A stretch of DNA of 64,000 bases, taken from positions 1 to 64,000 of the forward strand of contig JARKUF010000010.1 of assembly GCA_029974015.1 (NCBI GenBank), read 5' to 3'. The translations under genes were made by a program, and so were the position numbers. This document shows, in pieces, positions 45,369 to 54,160 of the stretch (position 1 is the first letter of the stretch; each line of letters opens with the position of its first letter). The notes beneath the pieces are model-generated. The model did no database searches, was not told the origin of the DNA, and saw only the letters and a list, made by a program, of their open reading frames with translations. This DNA comes from Spirochaetota bacterium (GTDB taxonomy: Bacteria > Spirochaetota > UBA4802 > JAGODF01).

Positions 45369-45480
45369 GCAAATTCTAATTATCAGGTTCCGCCAGCTTT
45401 CGGCAGGCGGAAAAACCTGAGTCTTGAATATGCCGACAGTTACAATTCATTGGAACCTAAAAATTTAATTTTTAGGTTCC
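45369..45480. repeat. Copy of the dispersed composite hairpin repeat
   Basis: A complete-looking unit: TTCTAATTATCAGGTT, a hairpin CCGCCAGC-TTTCG-GCAGGCGG, then AAAACCTGAGTCTTGAATA, TGCCGACAGTTACAATTCAT, and a terminal AT-rich palindrome with GGAACCTAAAAA and TTTTTAGGTTCC arms (45452-45480). The middle block GCCGACAGTTACAATTCA is shared with 52133-52268 and 58119-58245. Located between the DUF5683-like gene and the diguanylate cyclase gene. Confidence 0.8.
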
Positions 45481-45539
45481 ATGTACTCAATCGGTGCTAA
45501 AATACAATCGGTTTATCAATAAATCAAGTCATTTTCTTA

Positions 45540-46580
45540 TTATAGGACCGTCACCCTGTTGCGTCCATCATTTTTTGACATATAGAGGGCGCGGTCGGCA
45601 CGCTCAATGAAGCTCCGATTGTCCGTATCCTCCTCTGGACGGAACTCCGTCACCCCCAGAGAAATGGTGACTCCGAGTTCCCGTCTGCCGCAGACGACCC
45701 GAGACTTTTCAACCTCCCTTCGAATCCGCTCCGCCGCCGTTTTCGCTTCTCCTGAGTCCGTTCCGGAAAGGACCACCGCGAACTCCTCGCCTCCGTACCG
45801 CGCCGCGACGTCCACCTGACGTACGCTGTCCATGACAATTCGGGCCACCCGTATCAGGACGAGGTCGCCGCAGGTATGGCCGTAGGTATCGTTGAAATTC
45901 TTGAAGTGGTCGATGTCCAACATGATGAGGGACAGAGGGGTTTTCCCATGAAGGGACCTTTCCCGCATCTCCGCCAGGGAGGCCTGGAAGAAATGATGGA
46001 TCTTCAGCTTCGTCATCATGTCCGTCGTGGCCATCTCGAAAAGGTAGGCGTTTCGGATGGCAATCCCGGCCAGGGAGGCAATATTCAGGAGATATTCCTT
46101 TTCGTCTTCGCGGAACTCCTCGCCGTTGATCCGCTCTCCGAGCACAATTATCCCGTTGAGCTTTCCTTTTCCCATAAGGGGCACCACGAGCATGGGGGCC
46201 ACGATATTGATGGTATCCAGGGAGGGGTCTTCGGGAAGTGCGGCGTTCAGCTCCTCAAGGGAAAAACAGCGGTTGTTCTTCTCCAAATATTCGATCAATT
46301 CGGAGTCGGGGCTGATTTCATATTCCCGAAGATGGTCCAACTCGAATCCCTTGTAGTTCCGGTGGAGGGTGTACACCTCATGCTCGATCCCTTTTTTAAG
46401 GAAGATGCCCGCCTTGAAGAGCTGCATATGTCCCATACAAGTGAGTAGGATGGAGTCGATGAGCACATTATATTCGAGCTGGGAGTTGAGTCCTTTGCTG
46501 ATCTCTATGAGCTGTTTGAGATCGTAGATTTTGCGCTCATATTGCTCTATTTCTAAAGGTATCTTAAATTCAGGGCTCAT
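45540..46580 (-). CDS. GAF-GGDEF diguanylate cyclase
   Basis: 346 residues. A short coiled coil (1-35), a GAF-like sensor domain (about 36-180, SLDTINIVAPMLVVPLMGKG) and a GGDEF domain (about 190-346) with LIMLDIDHFKNFNDTYGH and the active-site signature GGEEF. An inhibitory I-site R-Q-V-D lies five residues before GGEEF, so product feedback by c-di-GMP is expected. Cytosolic; no membrane helix. It stands alone between a dispersed repeat and hisA. Confidence 0.93.
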   Translation of the reverse strand: MSPEFKIPLEIEQYERKIYDLKQLIEISKGLNSQLEYNVLIDSILLTCMGHMQLFKAGIFLKKGIEHEVYTLHRNYKGFELDHLREYEISPDSELIEYLEKNNRCFSLEELNAALPEDPSLDTINIVAPMLVVPLMGKGKLNGIIVLGERINGEEFREDEKEYLLNIASLAGIAIRNAYLFEMATTDMMTKLKIHHFFQASLAEMRERSLHGKTPLSLIMLDIDHFKNFNDTYGHTCGDLVLIRVARIVMDSVRQVDVAARYGGEEFAVVLSGTDSGEAKTAAERIRREVEKSRVVCGRRELGVTISLGVTEFRPEEDTDNRSFIERADRALYMSKNDGRNRVTVL

Positions 46581-46681
46581 AGCGGTTTTAGTTCCGATAG
46601 GAGTTGTCGTCCAATCTAACTATTATTATCTTTATCATACGAATAAAACCCTGCAAGCTAAAAAACACGAGAAAAGTTCTT

Positions 46682-47401
46682 TTACCCGGCCCGGCGTACA
46701 GCTTCCCTCAAATCAACCCGGCCGTCATAGATCGCCTTTCCTACGATGGCTCCGATGAGGCCGCGGGATTCGTATTCCTTCAGCCTGATGAGGTCGTCTA
46801 ACGATGAAACTCCCCCCGAGGCAATGAGGCGCAGTCCTTTCACTTCGTCTAATATTCGTCCGATCGTATGGAAGGCCGGCCCCGTGAGCATGCCGTCTGT
46901 GGAGATATCGGTGTAGATCACCTCCCGGACACCCCTGCGGAAAAGCCCGGCTATATGTTCAACCGCCACCACTCGGGAAACCTCTTTCCAGCCATGGGTG
47001 GCCACCATGGAGTCCTTAGCGTCGATGCCCACGATGATGTTCTCCGGAAACTCCTCGAAAAGTCCGTCGAAATCCCCTGCCAATAGCGCCGTGCCGATGA
47101 TGACGCGCCCTATCCCGGCGCCCAAATAATCCCTCACGATATCAGCGTTCCTTATTCCGCCGCCGATCTCGATGGGGACCGATACCGACCGGGCTATCTC
47201 TTTCACGATATGTGCGTTCACGGGCCTTCCCTCGAAAGCGCCGTCCAGGTCAACCACATGGATGAGCTTCGCCCCCATATCCTGGAATCTTTTCGCCATG
47301 GCAACGGGATCGTCGGAGTAGACGGTTTCCCGGTCCGGGTCCCCCTGGAGGAGGCGCACACAGCGCCCTTTTCGCAGATCAATTGCCGGTATTACAAGCA
47401 T
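46682..47401 (-). CDS. hisA: Phosphoribosylformimino-AICAR-phosphate isomerase
   Basis: TIM-barrel isomerase of histidine synthesis, 239 residues, normal length. The N-terminal VIPAIDLRKGRCVRLLQGD has the catalytic D8, and IYTDISTDGMLTGP carries the second catalytic Asp; IASGGVSSLDDL binds a phosphate. It follows hisB on the same strand with a gap of 100 bp; hisH, which often lies between them, is not present. Confidence 0.95.
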   Translation of the reverse strand: MLVIPAIDLRKGRCVRLLQGDPDRETVYSDDPVAMAKRFQDMGAKLIHVVDLDGAFEGRPVNAHIVKEIARSVSVPIEIGGGIRNADIVRDYLGAGIGRVIIGTALLAGDFDGLFEEFPENIIVGIDAKDSMVATHGWKEVSRVVAVEHIAGLFRRGVREVIYTDISTDGMLTGPAFHTIGRILDEVKGLRLIASGGVSSLDDLIRLKEYESRGLIGAIVGKAIYDGRVDLREAVRRAG

Positions 47402-47501
47402 AGCTTTCCCACAAAATTAACCGTTTTCGTTTCCCGGCGGCATTTCTTCGGGGCCTTCGCCGGAAATTGAAGTTTTGCGCTTATGTAATCGACGGCGTAA
47501 A

Positions 47502-48104
47502 TCACGAGATGGTCCCCTTCGTTGAAGGGACATCTCCCTCTAAAGTAGCGTCGAAGGCGCAGGCGTTCCGGAGGGCCACGCCGAGTGCCTTAAAAATGGC
47601 CTCGTGGATGTGGTGGCTGTTCTCCCCATGATGCAGTGTCACGTGGAGGTTCATCTCGGCGTTGGACGAAAGGGCACGGAGAAACTCCACCGTGAGTTCT
47701 TCATTGTAGGCGCCGATGGCGCCACGGAGTTCACGGCCCTCGTAGCGGAAAAACGCCCTCCCCGAGAGGTCCGCCACGGCTGAAGCCAGGGCATCGTCCA
47801 TGGGGACGAAGGAGTGGCCAAAGCGTGCTATTCCGGCCTTCTCCCCCAGTGCCTTGCGGAAGGCCTTCCCGAGGCATATCCCCACGTCCTCCACTGTGTG
47901 ATGGTCGTCCACCTCGGTGTCGCCGGTGCACTGGAGGTCCAGGTGAAAGCGCCCGTGGCGCGCCATGGAGTTGAGCATGTGGTCGAAGAAAGGAACGCCG
48001 GTGAATATATTGGGCGCTTCGCGGCTTTCCAGAACGAGGGAAAGCTTGATGTCGGTCTCTTTTGTCCTTCGCGCGATGACCGCTTTTCTTTCATTGTCCG
48101 CCAT
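47502..48104 (-). CDS. hisB: Imidazoleglycerol-phosphate dehydratase
   Basis: Manganese enzyme of histidine synthesis, monofunctional type of 200 residues. The metal-binding repeats FFDHMLNSMARHGRF, DDHHTVEDVGICLG and HHGENSHHIHEAIFKALG are all there. Located downstream of the large Omp85-type gene with 46 bp between, and before hisA. Confidence 0.96.
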   Translation of the reverse strand: MADNERKAVIARRTKETDIKLSLVLESREAPNIFTGVPFFDHMLNSMARHGRFHLDLQCTGDTEVDDHHTVEDVGICLGKAFRKALGEKAGIARFGHSFVPMDDALASAVADLSGRAFFRYEGRELRGAIGAYNEELTVEFLRALSSNAEMNLHVTLHHGENSHHIHEAIFKALGVALRNACAFDATLEGDVPSTKGTIS

Positions 48105-48150
48105 TGTCTGTTACCGGAGATGCTTATTTTTTACACGCCGGGAAACGACG

Positions 48151-51108
48151 TTAAAACTCGAAGCCCATGCTGAATATTATGTCGCGGTTCCCTACTTCCC
48201 TGTAATAGTAGGGCCACGCGAAGTCAAGCTTTAAAATTATGAGTGGATAGAGGGTGAAGCGGAAGCCGAACCCGAAATCCGCCTTGAAGTCGTCAAAGCG
48301 CCCCGTTTCCGGGTCGCGGAAACGGTAATCCCGGTCCCAGGCGGAACCGCAATCGGCAAAGAGGACCCCGCCAATGCCGCCGATGCCGAAGAAGAGCGGC
48401 CAACCGAATTTGATCCCCTCAATGAAGGTGAACCGGAACTCCGCGCTCCCCAGGAACATATTGGTGCCGCCATATTGAAAGATAGGGTGGCCCCGAAGGG
48501 TGCTGAAACCGCCTATATAATACTTGAAATACTCCCGGTCCGGTCCCATAAGCATTCCCCCCATGCCTCGAAAGGCGAAGACATAGCGTTTCGACACAAG
48601 GAAGTATTTACGAAAGTCGACCTCGGCGCTTGAGTAGACGAAGTCCTGTCCGGTGAGGTCCACGGACTGGGTCATCTCGATGCGGCCCCTCGCACCGTCC
48701 ATGGGGACCATGAACCCCCAGAGAACATTGTCGTAGTTAAGAGACACCGAAAGCTGGTTTAAGTTGGCAAAGACATCGGGACGCCCGCTCACCCTGGTGT
48801 AATCCCACTCATAGCGGCTCGATGAGGCGCCGATGTTAAAGCGGAAAAACCTGGTGAAAGGATAGCTTGCCACAAGGTAACCGCCATACCGGTCCATGGA
48901 GACGGTGTCCAGATAAACGCTGTGGAGCATGCTGTTTATGCCGAGGAAGATATCCTGAAGCGAGTAAAGCCCAAAGAAGGGGTTGCGCTGGCGAAAGAGC
49001 CCCACGCCAAAGTCCCAGCGATAAGGCAGATAGAAATAGGCGAGGTTGTAATCTATGTTATCGTCGCCGCTATAACGCACATAGTTCACGGTGCCCACCA
49101 GCCTGTGGTTTCCCAGGTAGTCGGAAACCCCCATCTGGGTGAATGCCGTTAATACTCCGCGGCCCCCGGAAACTGCGCCGCCGCCGAAAAGCACGATATA
49201 ATCGGGCGCCATATTCGCTTCGTACTCGGACAGGACCGTCGACCGGAGGTCGAAGTACGTGCGCGGAAAGTGGATGTCGACATATTCGGTGTCGCGGCGC
49301 TCCTCCGGCCCCGCTCCGGGGGAGGAAATATCTTTCATGAAGATATCGTAACCGAGGTTTTGATACCCCACGAAGGCCATGGTTTTTCCGTCAGGAAAGA
49401 AGCGCGGATAATATGCGCCGCAGAGCACATCGGTGAGGCGCTCCTCCTTCTTCGATTCGAGGTCCATGCGGTACGTGTTGAATATCCCCGTCCGGTTTGA
49501 GATGAAAAGAAGGCTCCTGCCATCATATGAGATATCGGCCTGAAGGCTGCTTCCGGGGCCGTCGGTCAGGAGGGAGCGCTCCCCGGATTCGAGGGCAATC
49601 TTATAGAGGCGATATGAATCTTTCTCTATGTTCTTTTCATCGTTCAGGTTCGACGAAAACACGAGAAAGGCCCCGTCGCGGGCAAGGACTGGGAAACGGT
49701 CGCTGTAAAGGTCGTCGGTGAGACGCCGGAGCTTTTTTTTCTTTTTATCATAAAGATAGATGTCCGAGGAGCGGTTGTCCTGGGCTGAGAAGGCCACGAG
49801 GTTCCCGTCGGCGGAAAGGGAGGGGTCCCGGATGCCCCTGAAGGGGAGGTCCAGGCGCTCCCTTACGCGGCCGTTTCCAGGGTCAATGAAGAAAATAACG
49901 TCGCGCCCATTGGACTGGGCAACAAAGGCAATCAGCTTTCCGTCGGCGCTCCAGGTGAGGTTGTTGCTCATCAAATGCAGCCCTTCGAAGCGAGCGTTGT
50001 TGTCCCCCGTGACGATTGAGCGCACCTCCCGCTTCTTCATTTCACTCTTCGCCTTCGGGCGGCCCTTATCATCCTCCTCTTTTTTCCGTTCATCCAGGGA
50101 AAGAATACTGATGGACGAGTATATATCACGATTGGTGATAAAGGCCATCTCCTTGCCGGTGGGCGATGGGGCGGGACAGATATTGAACGTCGATAGGGTT
50201 TTCATATGAAACGTGAGCTGCTCCCCCTCCTCATCGGCGAACTTCCGCTCCCTCACCAGGTGAAAATAGCGCCTCTTGAAGAAACGGACCCATTCCTGGT
50301 TGAGCTCCTGGACCGTCTTTCCGGTGGTCACGCGGACGGCGTCCTCAAAGCCCAGGTCCCGTATGTCGCGGAAAAATTCACCCAGGACGCCCGGGCCGTA
50401 TACGGTTTCCAGGAAATAAAAGAACGCCTGGCCTTCTTTATAGAAGAGATAACCGCTTTTCACGCGGAACTCCGTGAGGTCCATTAGGGTGGCGTAATGC
50501 TCGTTGAAGAGTATGTCCCGCATCACCATATCGGCGCTCTCGTCGTAGCCCGTAGAGAGGTACTCCGCGAGGCCCTCCATGACCCAGAGGGGAACGCCTC
50601 CCGATGAGAAGCGCGACACCTCTGTGCCAGAGGTGTCGTGGAAGAGCATGTTGTACTGGAACGCGTGCGTGAGTTCGTGGACCAGGACGTGACGATATTC
50701 CCGGTACGAGCCCGTGAAGGGCACAACGACGCGGTTTTTAAGCGCCTCAGTGAAGCCCCCCACCCCCTCGCCAATAATCTGCATGATGATGTTGTTATTC
50801 TGAAAGTCGATGTGGGACGGGAAGACGACGATTGGCGTAACCATGGTGAGCTCGTGGCGAAAAGCATTGGCGAGGTGGACATATCCTTCCTCGGCCATCT
50901 GGGCGGTGACGCGCCCCAGGGTCTCCATGCCCCGGGGACAGTAAATATCGAAGTGAAGGGTGCGCAAAACCACCCATTCAGGGACTTCCCGGTTTACTTT
51001 GTTCTTTCCGAAGGGATACGACATCACCGTAAAATACAGCGACGCGGCGGCGGCCCCGCAGATGACAAGGGCGGCAAGCCCGTATGTGGATTTTCCAGGT
51101 GCTTTCAT
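48151..51108 (-). CDS. Outer-membrane fusion: MA-clan peptidase, TolB-like beta-propeller and Omp85-type barrel
   Basis: 985 residues from ATG 51108, where a signal sequence begins (TYGLAALVICGAAAASLYF). A longer reading from 51303 has no such character. Residues about 40-300 form a metallopeptidase-like domain with HELTH (144-148) followed by WVMEGLAEY (third ligand probably E182), as in the MA clan. Residues about 330-640 hold WD40-like PD40 repeats (ISIL..., GREVIFFIDP-type strands, DIYLYDKKKKKLRRLTDD) as in TolB. The last 330 or so are beta-strand rich with GRGVLTAF, YIGGFSTLRGHP and a C-terminal Phe (IIFSMGFEF), as in surface-antigen/BamA barrels. The whole may be a surface-exposed or periplasm-facing protease-porin. 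Function is unknown. Confidence 0.8.
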   Translation of the reverse strand: MKAPGKSTYGLAALVICGAAAASLYFTVMSYPFGKNKVNREVPEWVVLRTLHFDIYCPRGMETLGRVTAQMAEEGYVHLANAFRHELTMVTPIVVFPSHIDFQNNNIIMQIIGEGVGGFTEALKNRVVVPFTGSYREYRHVLVHELTHAFQYNMLFHDTSGTEVSRFSSGGVPLWVMEGLAEYLSTGYDESADMVMRDILFNEHYATLMDLTEFRVKSGYLFYKEGQAFFYFLETVYGPGVLGEFFRDIRDLGFEDAVRVTTGKTVQELNQEWVRFFKRRYFHLVRERKFADEEGEQLTFHMKTLSTFNICPAPSPTGKEMAFITNRDIYSSISILSLDERKKEEDDKGRPKAKSEMKKREVRSIVTGDNNARFEGLHLMSNNLTWSADGKLIAFVAQSNGRDVIFFIDPGNGRVRERLDLPFRGIRDPSLSADGNLVAFSAQDNRSSDIYLYDKKKKKLRRLTDDLYSDRFPVLARDGAFLVFSSNLNDEKNIEKDSYRLYKIALESGERSLLTDGPGSSLQADISYDGRSLLFISNRTGIFNTYRMDLESKKEERLTDVLCGAYYPRFFPDGKTMAFVGYQNLGYDIFMKDISSPGAGPEERRDTEYVDIHFPRTYFDLRSTVLSEYEANMAPDYIVLFGGGAVSGGRGVLTAFTQMGVSDYLGNHRLVGTVNYVRYSGDDNIDYNLAYFYLPYRWDFGVGLFRQRNPFFGLYSLQDIFLGINSMLHSVYLDTVSMDRYGGYLVASYPFTRFFRFNIGASSSRYEWDYTRVSGRPDVFANLNQLSVSLNYDNVLWGFMVPMDGARGRIEMTQSVDLTGQDFVYSSAEVDFRKYFLVSKRYVFAFRGMGGMLMGPDREYFKYYIGGFSTLRGHPIFQYGGTNMFLGSAEFRFTFIEGIKFGWPLFFGIGGIGGVLFADCGSAWDRDYRFRDPETGRFDDFKADFGFGFRFTLYPLIILKLDFAWPYYYREVGNRDIIFSMGFEF

Positions 51109-51353
51109 TGGCCTGTCCAGGCGGCGTTTCCACCCGGCATTTCGCGGCGGGGAAACTTCGCCGATAAACGCGCTACTATCAGGCCATGGGCCGATTATTT
51201 TCAAGGAAAAAAGGGGGCCATGCGCATTTGCCCCGGCCCTGGAAGAAACCCGGAGGAAACCGCCCTTGCGCCGTTTCGCCCCGGATACAGGCCGGGCGCG
51301 CAATAATATACTTGACGCCTTCCCGGGGGCCAGTACTGTGGTTCGCGCCGTTC

Positions 51354-51424
51354 GCGGGTGTAGTTCAATGGTAGAACTTCAGCCTTCCAAGCTGATAGCG
51401 TGGGTTCGATTCCCATCACCCGCT
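51354..51424 (+). tRNA. tRNA-Gly (anticodon TCC)
   Basis: 71 nt cloverleaf. Acceptor GCGGGTG pairs with CACCCGC, D arm GTTC...GAAC, anticodon arm TCAGC-CTTCCAA-GCTGA with anticodon TCC, T arm around GGGTTCGATTCCC, discriminator T as usual for bacterial glycine tRNAs, no encoded CCA. It marks the left edge of the accessory region and is followed by a strong terminator. Confidence 0.95.
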
Positions 51425-51443
51425 TTGAAGAGAAAAAAAATGG

Positions 51444-51479
51444 CCCTGTGTTGCGATATATTGTTACACAGGGTTTTTT
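51444..51479 (+). terminator. Rho-independent terminator after tRNA-Gly
   Basis: Stem CCCTGTGT/ACACAGGG (51444-51451 and 51466-51473) with a 14-base loop, directly followed by TTTTTT. It is well placed to end the tRNA-Gly transcript about 20 bp downstream of the gene. Confidence 0.85.
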
Positions 51480-51515
51480 GTTAATTGGAAATAATGTTAA
51501 GGTCACATGATGTTC

Positions 51516-52013
51516 CTATGTACTTCGCAATTTGTCTTTCGTGACCGCAACAAAGAACTCCTTCGACCAGATGTCTATTGATTCAGGATTCCTGATAAAA
51601 GGACGAACATCCCTTCTGGCCTGTTCGAAATCCACTTTATCAAAGCGCTCAATCATTCTCTCCAGGAGAATCGCATCAGTCAGCATGTCATCGATTTTCA
51701 AATGACCTGATTGTTTCATCCTGTTAGCCAGATGCTGTAAATTCAATGGTACGCCCTTCGACAGGTACCAGATATAATCGTAGAAATCCCTTCCCTTGAC
51801 ACGCGACTGCCATCCCCTGCAGAGCATTGCGTGGACTTTCCCTGCAAAAAGCGACGGGAGTGTAAATATTCTCACGTGATAGGGAACAGGCAGAAGCTGG
51901 TATTTGATTTCATACCCGACCCCTTCCGGCGGGTCGGTGTCAACTTCAAGCTTGATCTGTAGCTGCTCATCCGGGTGGACGCCGCTCACCGGCGGGGAGA
52001 TCGACGGCTTCAT
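51516..52013 (-). pseudogene. Truncated AbiEii-type nucleotidyltransferase toxin (C-terminal part)
   Basis: 165 residues that match the C-terminal half of AbiEii/DUF1814 toxins: IKLEVDTDPPEG with the third catalytic Asp, LPSLFAGKVHAMLCR, and VKGRDFYDYIWYLSKG. Complete relatives are about 270-300 residues and begin with a GGTAL-type nucleotidyltransferase motif. That part is missing, and the DNA upstream (24-bp repeats and a dispersed repeat) does not encode it. It is therefore a 5'-truncated remnant, presumably inactive. Its partner would be an AbiEi antitoxin; an AbiEi-like domain is found fused to Fic at 52332 on the opposite strand. Confidence 0.75.
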
Positions 52014-52042
52014 GCATGCGTGCAGGGGCCCCGTGAATCTCG

Positions 52043-52130
52043 CAGAATATACTAATTAATGCTCGACAGAATATACTAATTATTGTACAGCAGAATATAC
52101 TTGTAAGCACATGGCAAAATATGCGTATGG
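52043..52130. repeat. Four direct repeats with exact 24-bp period
   Basis: CAGAATATACTAATTA starts at 52043 and again at 52067; CAGAATATACTTGTAA starts at 52091; and the degenerate CAAAATATGCGTATGG starts at 52115. The start-to-start distance is 24 bp each time. They lie just upstream of the truncated AbiEii frame and may be regulator-binding iterons or the relic of a lost promoter region. Confidence 0.75.
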
Positions 52131-52132
52131 AA

Positions 52133-52268
52133 ACCTCTAACAATTATGGGCAGTCGCAAAAACTATGTTTTCCATCCGCCTAAAGCGGACGTGAAAACAC
52201 AGGCCCTGAATATGCCAGTATTTACAATTCATGAGAACCTCAAAAATTTATTTTTTTTGAGGTCCCCC
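52133..52268. repeat. Copy of the dispersed composite hairpin repeat
   Basis: Begins ACCTCTAACAATTATGGGC and AGTCGCAAAAACTATG, continues with an imperfect hairpin (GTTTTCCATCCGC / GCGGACGTGAAAAC), then CAGGCCCTGAATATGCCAG, TATTTACAATTCATGAGAAC and an AT-rich end ACCTCAAAAATT / TTTTTGAGGT. It shares the blocks of the copies at 21981 and 45369. It stands directly before the Fic gene promoter region. Confidence 0.8.
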
Positions 52269-52331
52269 AAAATTATTAGTGGTTACCGTATAATACTTTA
52301 GCATGGGAATGGAACTGCGGAGAGCATTCTA

Positions 52332-53855
52332 ATGGCGAAACCCTCGGAAAAACTGGCACAATCCCTGGATGCCTTACGGAAGCTTCAAAACAGGCAGGGC
52401 ATTGCCATTATCAGGTCAAAGGATTTGACACGCACCCATCGGGACCGTCTGCTGACTGGCGGTTTCATTCGTGAGGTAATCAAGGGGTGGTATATCTCCA
52501 CAGAGCCCGGTGAAGGACAGGGCGAGAGCACTTCCTGGTTTACTTCTTTCTGGAATTTCATCGCGGCCTACTGCGGTGAAAGGTTCGGCAAGGAGTGGTG
52601 TCTTTCTCCGGAACAATCCCTGGCTTTTCATACGGGAAACTATGCCGTCCCTTCGCAACTGCTGGTGAGGTCCCCACGGGCCCAGAATAATAAAATAGAC
52701 CTACTGCATCGCATATCATTATTCGATGTGACGGCATCCATACCGGCCGGGCGCGACCTCGTGGAAATAGACGGCATCAATCTGTTTTCATTGTCGGCTG
52801 CCCTCGTATCCTGTTCTCCCGGATATTTCTCCAAGAATACCGCGGATTCCACCGCGGCGCTGCTCATGATCGGAGACGCATCGGAAATTCTCTCCGCACT
52901 TCTTGCGGGAGGGCACAACAGGGCCGCCGGGAGGCTGGCGGGCGCCTTTCGATACATCGGGCGGGACCGTATCGCTGATGAGATTGTGAAAACCATGAAA
53001 AGCGCGGGATATTCAATACGGGAATCAAATCCATTCAATGACACAATCCCAAAACTTCCGGCCATTCATCACACATCGCCCCATGCTAACCGTATCATGC
53101 TCTTATGGCGCGACATGAGGCAAAATGTAATCGACTCATTCCCCACAGCACCGGGTCTGCCTGAGAAGACCAGATATTTACGGGAAATCGATGAGATCTA
53201 TACCACCGACGCGTATCATTCCTTGTCTATTGAAGGATACCGTGTTACGGCTGAATTGATTGAGAAAGTGAAACGGGGCTCATGGAACCCGGAAGGCGAT
53301 GATATGGACCGTGAACTTCGCAACGCCCTGGCCGCGCGGGGATACTGGCAGGCGTTCCAGTCTGTTAAGGTCTCGCTCCAGGCTATACTTAAAGGGAAAA
53401 ACCCCGGTATGGTCGCCCATGATGATCATGCCTCATGGTACCGTGAGTTGTTCGCGCCAGTCGTCACGGCCGGTATCGTTAAAGCATCTGATCTTGCAGG
53501 TTATCGGAATGATCAGGTATTCATTAAGGGCTCCAGGCATATACCTCCCCGCCCGGAAGCCGTACGCCACGCCATGCCCGCATTGTTTGACATGCTGAAA
53601 GAAGAAAGCAAAGCATGCGTCCGTGCCGTTCTCGGCCATTTCATCTTTGCCTATATCCACCCCTACATGGATGGAAATGGAAGAATGGGGCGTTTTCTTA
53701 TGAATGCCATGCTCGTTTCGGGAGGATACCCATGGACGGTTATCCCAATAGAAAAACGCACTGAATACATGACTGCCCTCGAGAAGGCAAGCCTCCGACG
53801 CGACATTCTTCCTTTTGCCAGGTTTATCGCCGGGCTTCTTTCACCGCGTACATAA
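52332..53855 (+). CDS. Fic-domain protein with N-terminal AbiEi-like domain
   Basis: 507 residues. The C-terminal half is a Fic AMP-transferase domain with the active-site motif HPYMDGNGR (443-451). An S-x-x-x-E-G inhibitory motif is visible at S297-E301-G302, so the enzyme should be self-inhibited (class II type, inhibitory helix N-terminal to the Fic core). The first 230 or so residues resemble AbiEi antitoxins: a winged-helix start (IAIIRSKDLTRTHRDRLLTGGFIREV and GWYIS, in pieces) and then an all-alpha/beta region with LSPEQSLAFHTG. GGAGAG precedes the ATG. Next to an AbiEii remnant, it suggests an abortive-infection or toxin-antitoxin role. Target proteins are unknown. Confidence 0.82.
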   Translation: MAKPSEKLAQSLDALRKLQNRQGIAIIRSKDLTRTHRDRLLTGGFIREVIKGWYISTEPGEGQGESTSWFTSFWNFIAAYCGERFGKEWCLSPEQSLAFHTGNYAVPSQLLVRSPRAQNNKIDLLHRISLFDVTASIPAGRDLVEIDGINLFSLSAALVSCSPGYFSKNTADSTAALLMIGDASEILSALLAGGHNRAAGRLAGAFRYIGRDRIADEIVKTMKSAGYSIRESNPFNDTIPKLPAIHHTSPHANRIMLLWRDMRQNVIDSFPTAPGLPEKTRYLREIDEIYTTDAYHSLSIEGYRVTAELIEKVKRGSWNPEGDDMDRELRNALAARGYWQAFQSVKVSLQAILKGKNPGMVAHDDHASWYRELFAPVVTAGIVKASDLAGYRNDQVFIKGSRHIPPRPEAVRHAMPALFDMLKEESKACVRAVLGHFIFAYIHPYMDGNGRMGRFLMNAMLVSGGYPWTVIPIEKRTEYMTALEKASLRRDILPFARFIAGLLSPRT

Positions 53856-54160
53856 TCGCACGCCGCAACCGATTTCCCCGAATTCTGGCCACATCGCTCA
53901 TAAGTGTTGATCGTCGCCTGTCCTCTTTCAGGGGATGCCTTGCCACTATTATTTTTAACGACTCTCAGTTGAATACTATCTCAGTACAGACCTGGTAATT
54001 ATTGGTCCTGTTCAGAAGTAGCATCATCCTTTTTAGAGAATGGATAAATATCGACGGGAAAACCCTTCATTGTAAAAGCTATGGACTCTTTTTCTTGAAG
54101 CAAGCGGCTTAGATTCATGGGAAACGGTTTACGCCCGTTCGGGAAAGGACGGATTTTTTC
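53856..54160. other. Intergenic region with a possible small minus-strand frame
   Basis: About 300 bp between the Fic and PIN-toxin genes. On the minus strand a frame from ATG 54118 to TAA 53999 encodes 39 residues (MNLSRLLQEKESIAFTMKGF, VDIYPFSKKDDATSEQDQ). The frame stays open upstream to 54185 without a start, reading RPFPNGRKPF, so it may be the tail of a lost gene. No known family is recognised. Confidence 0.35.

Noticed and set aside
52043-52130. CRISPR array
   Set aside because: The 24-bp period is made of 16-bp repeats with only 8-bp gaps and no cas genes; not a CRISPR structure.
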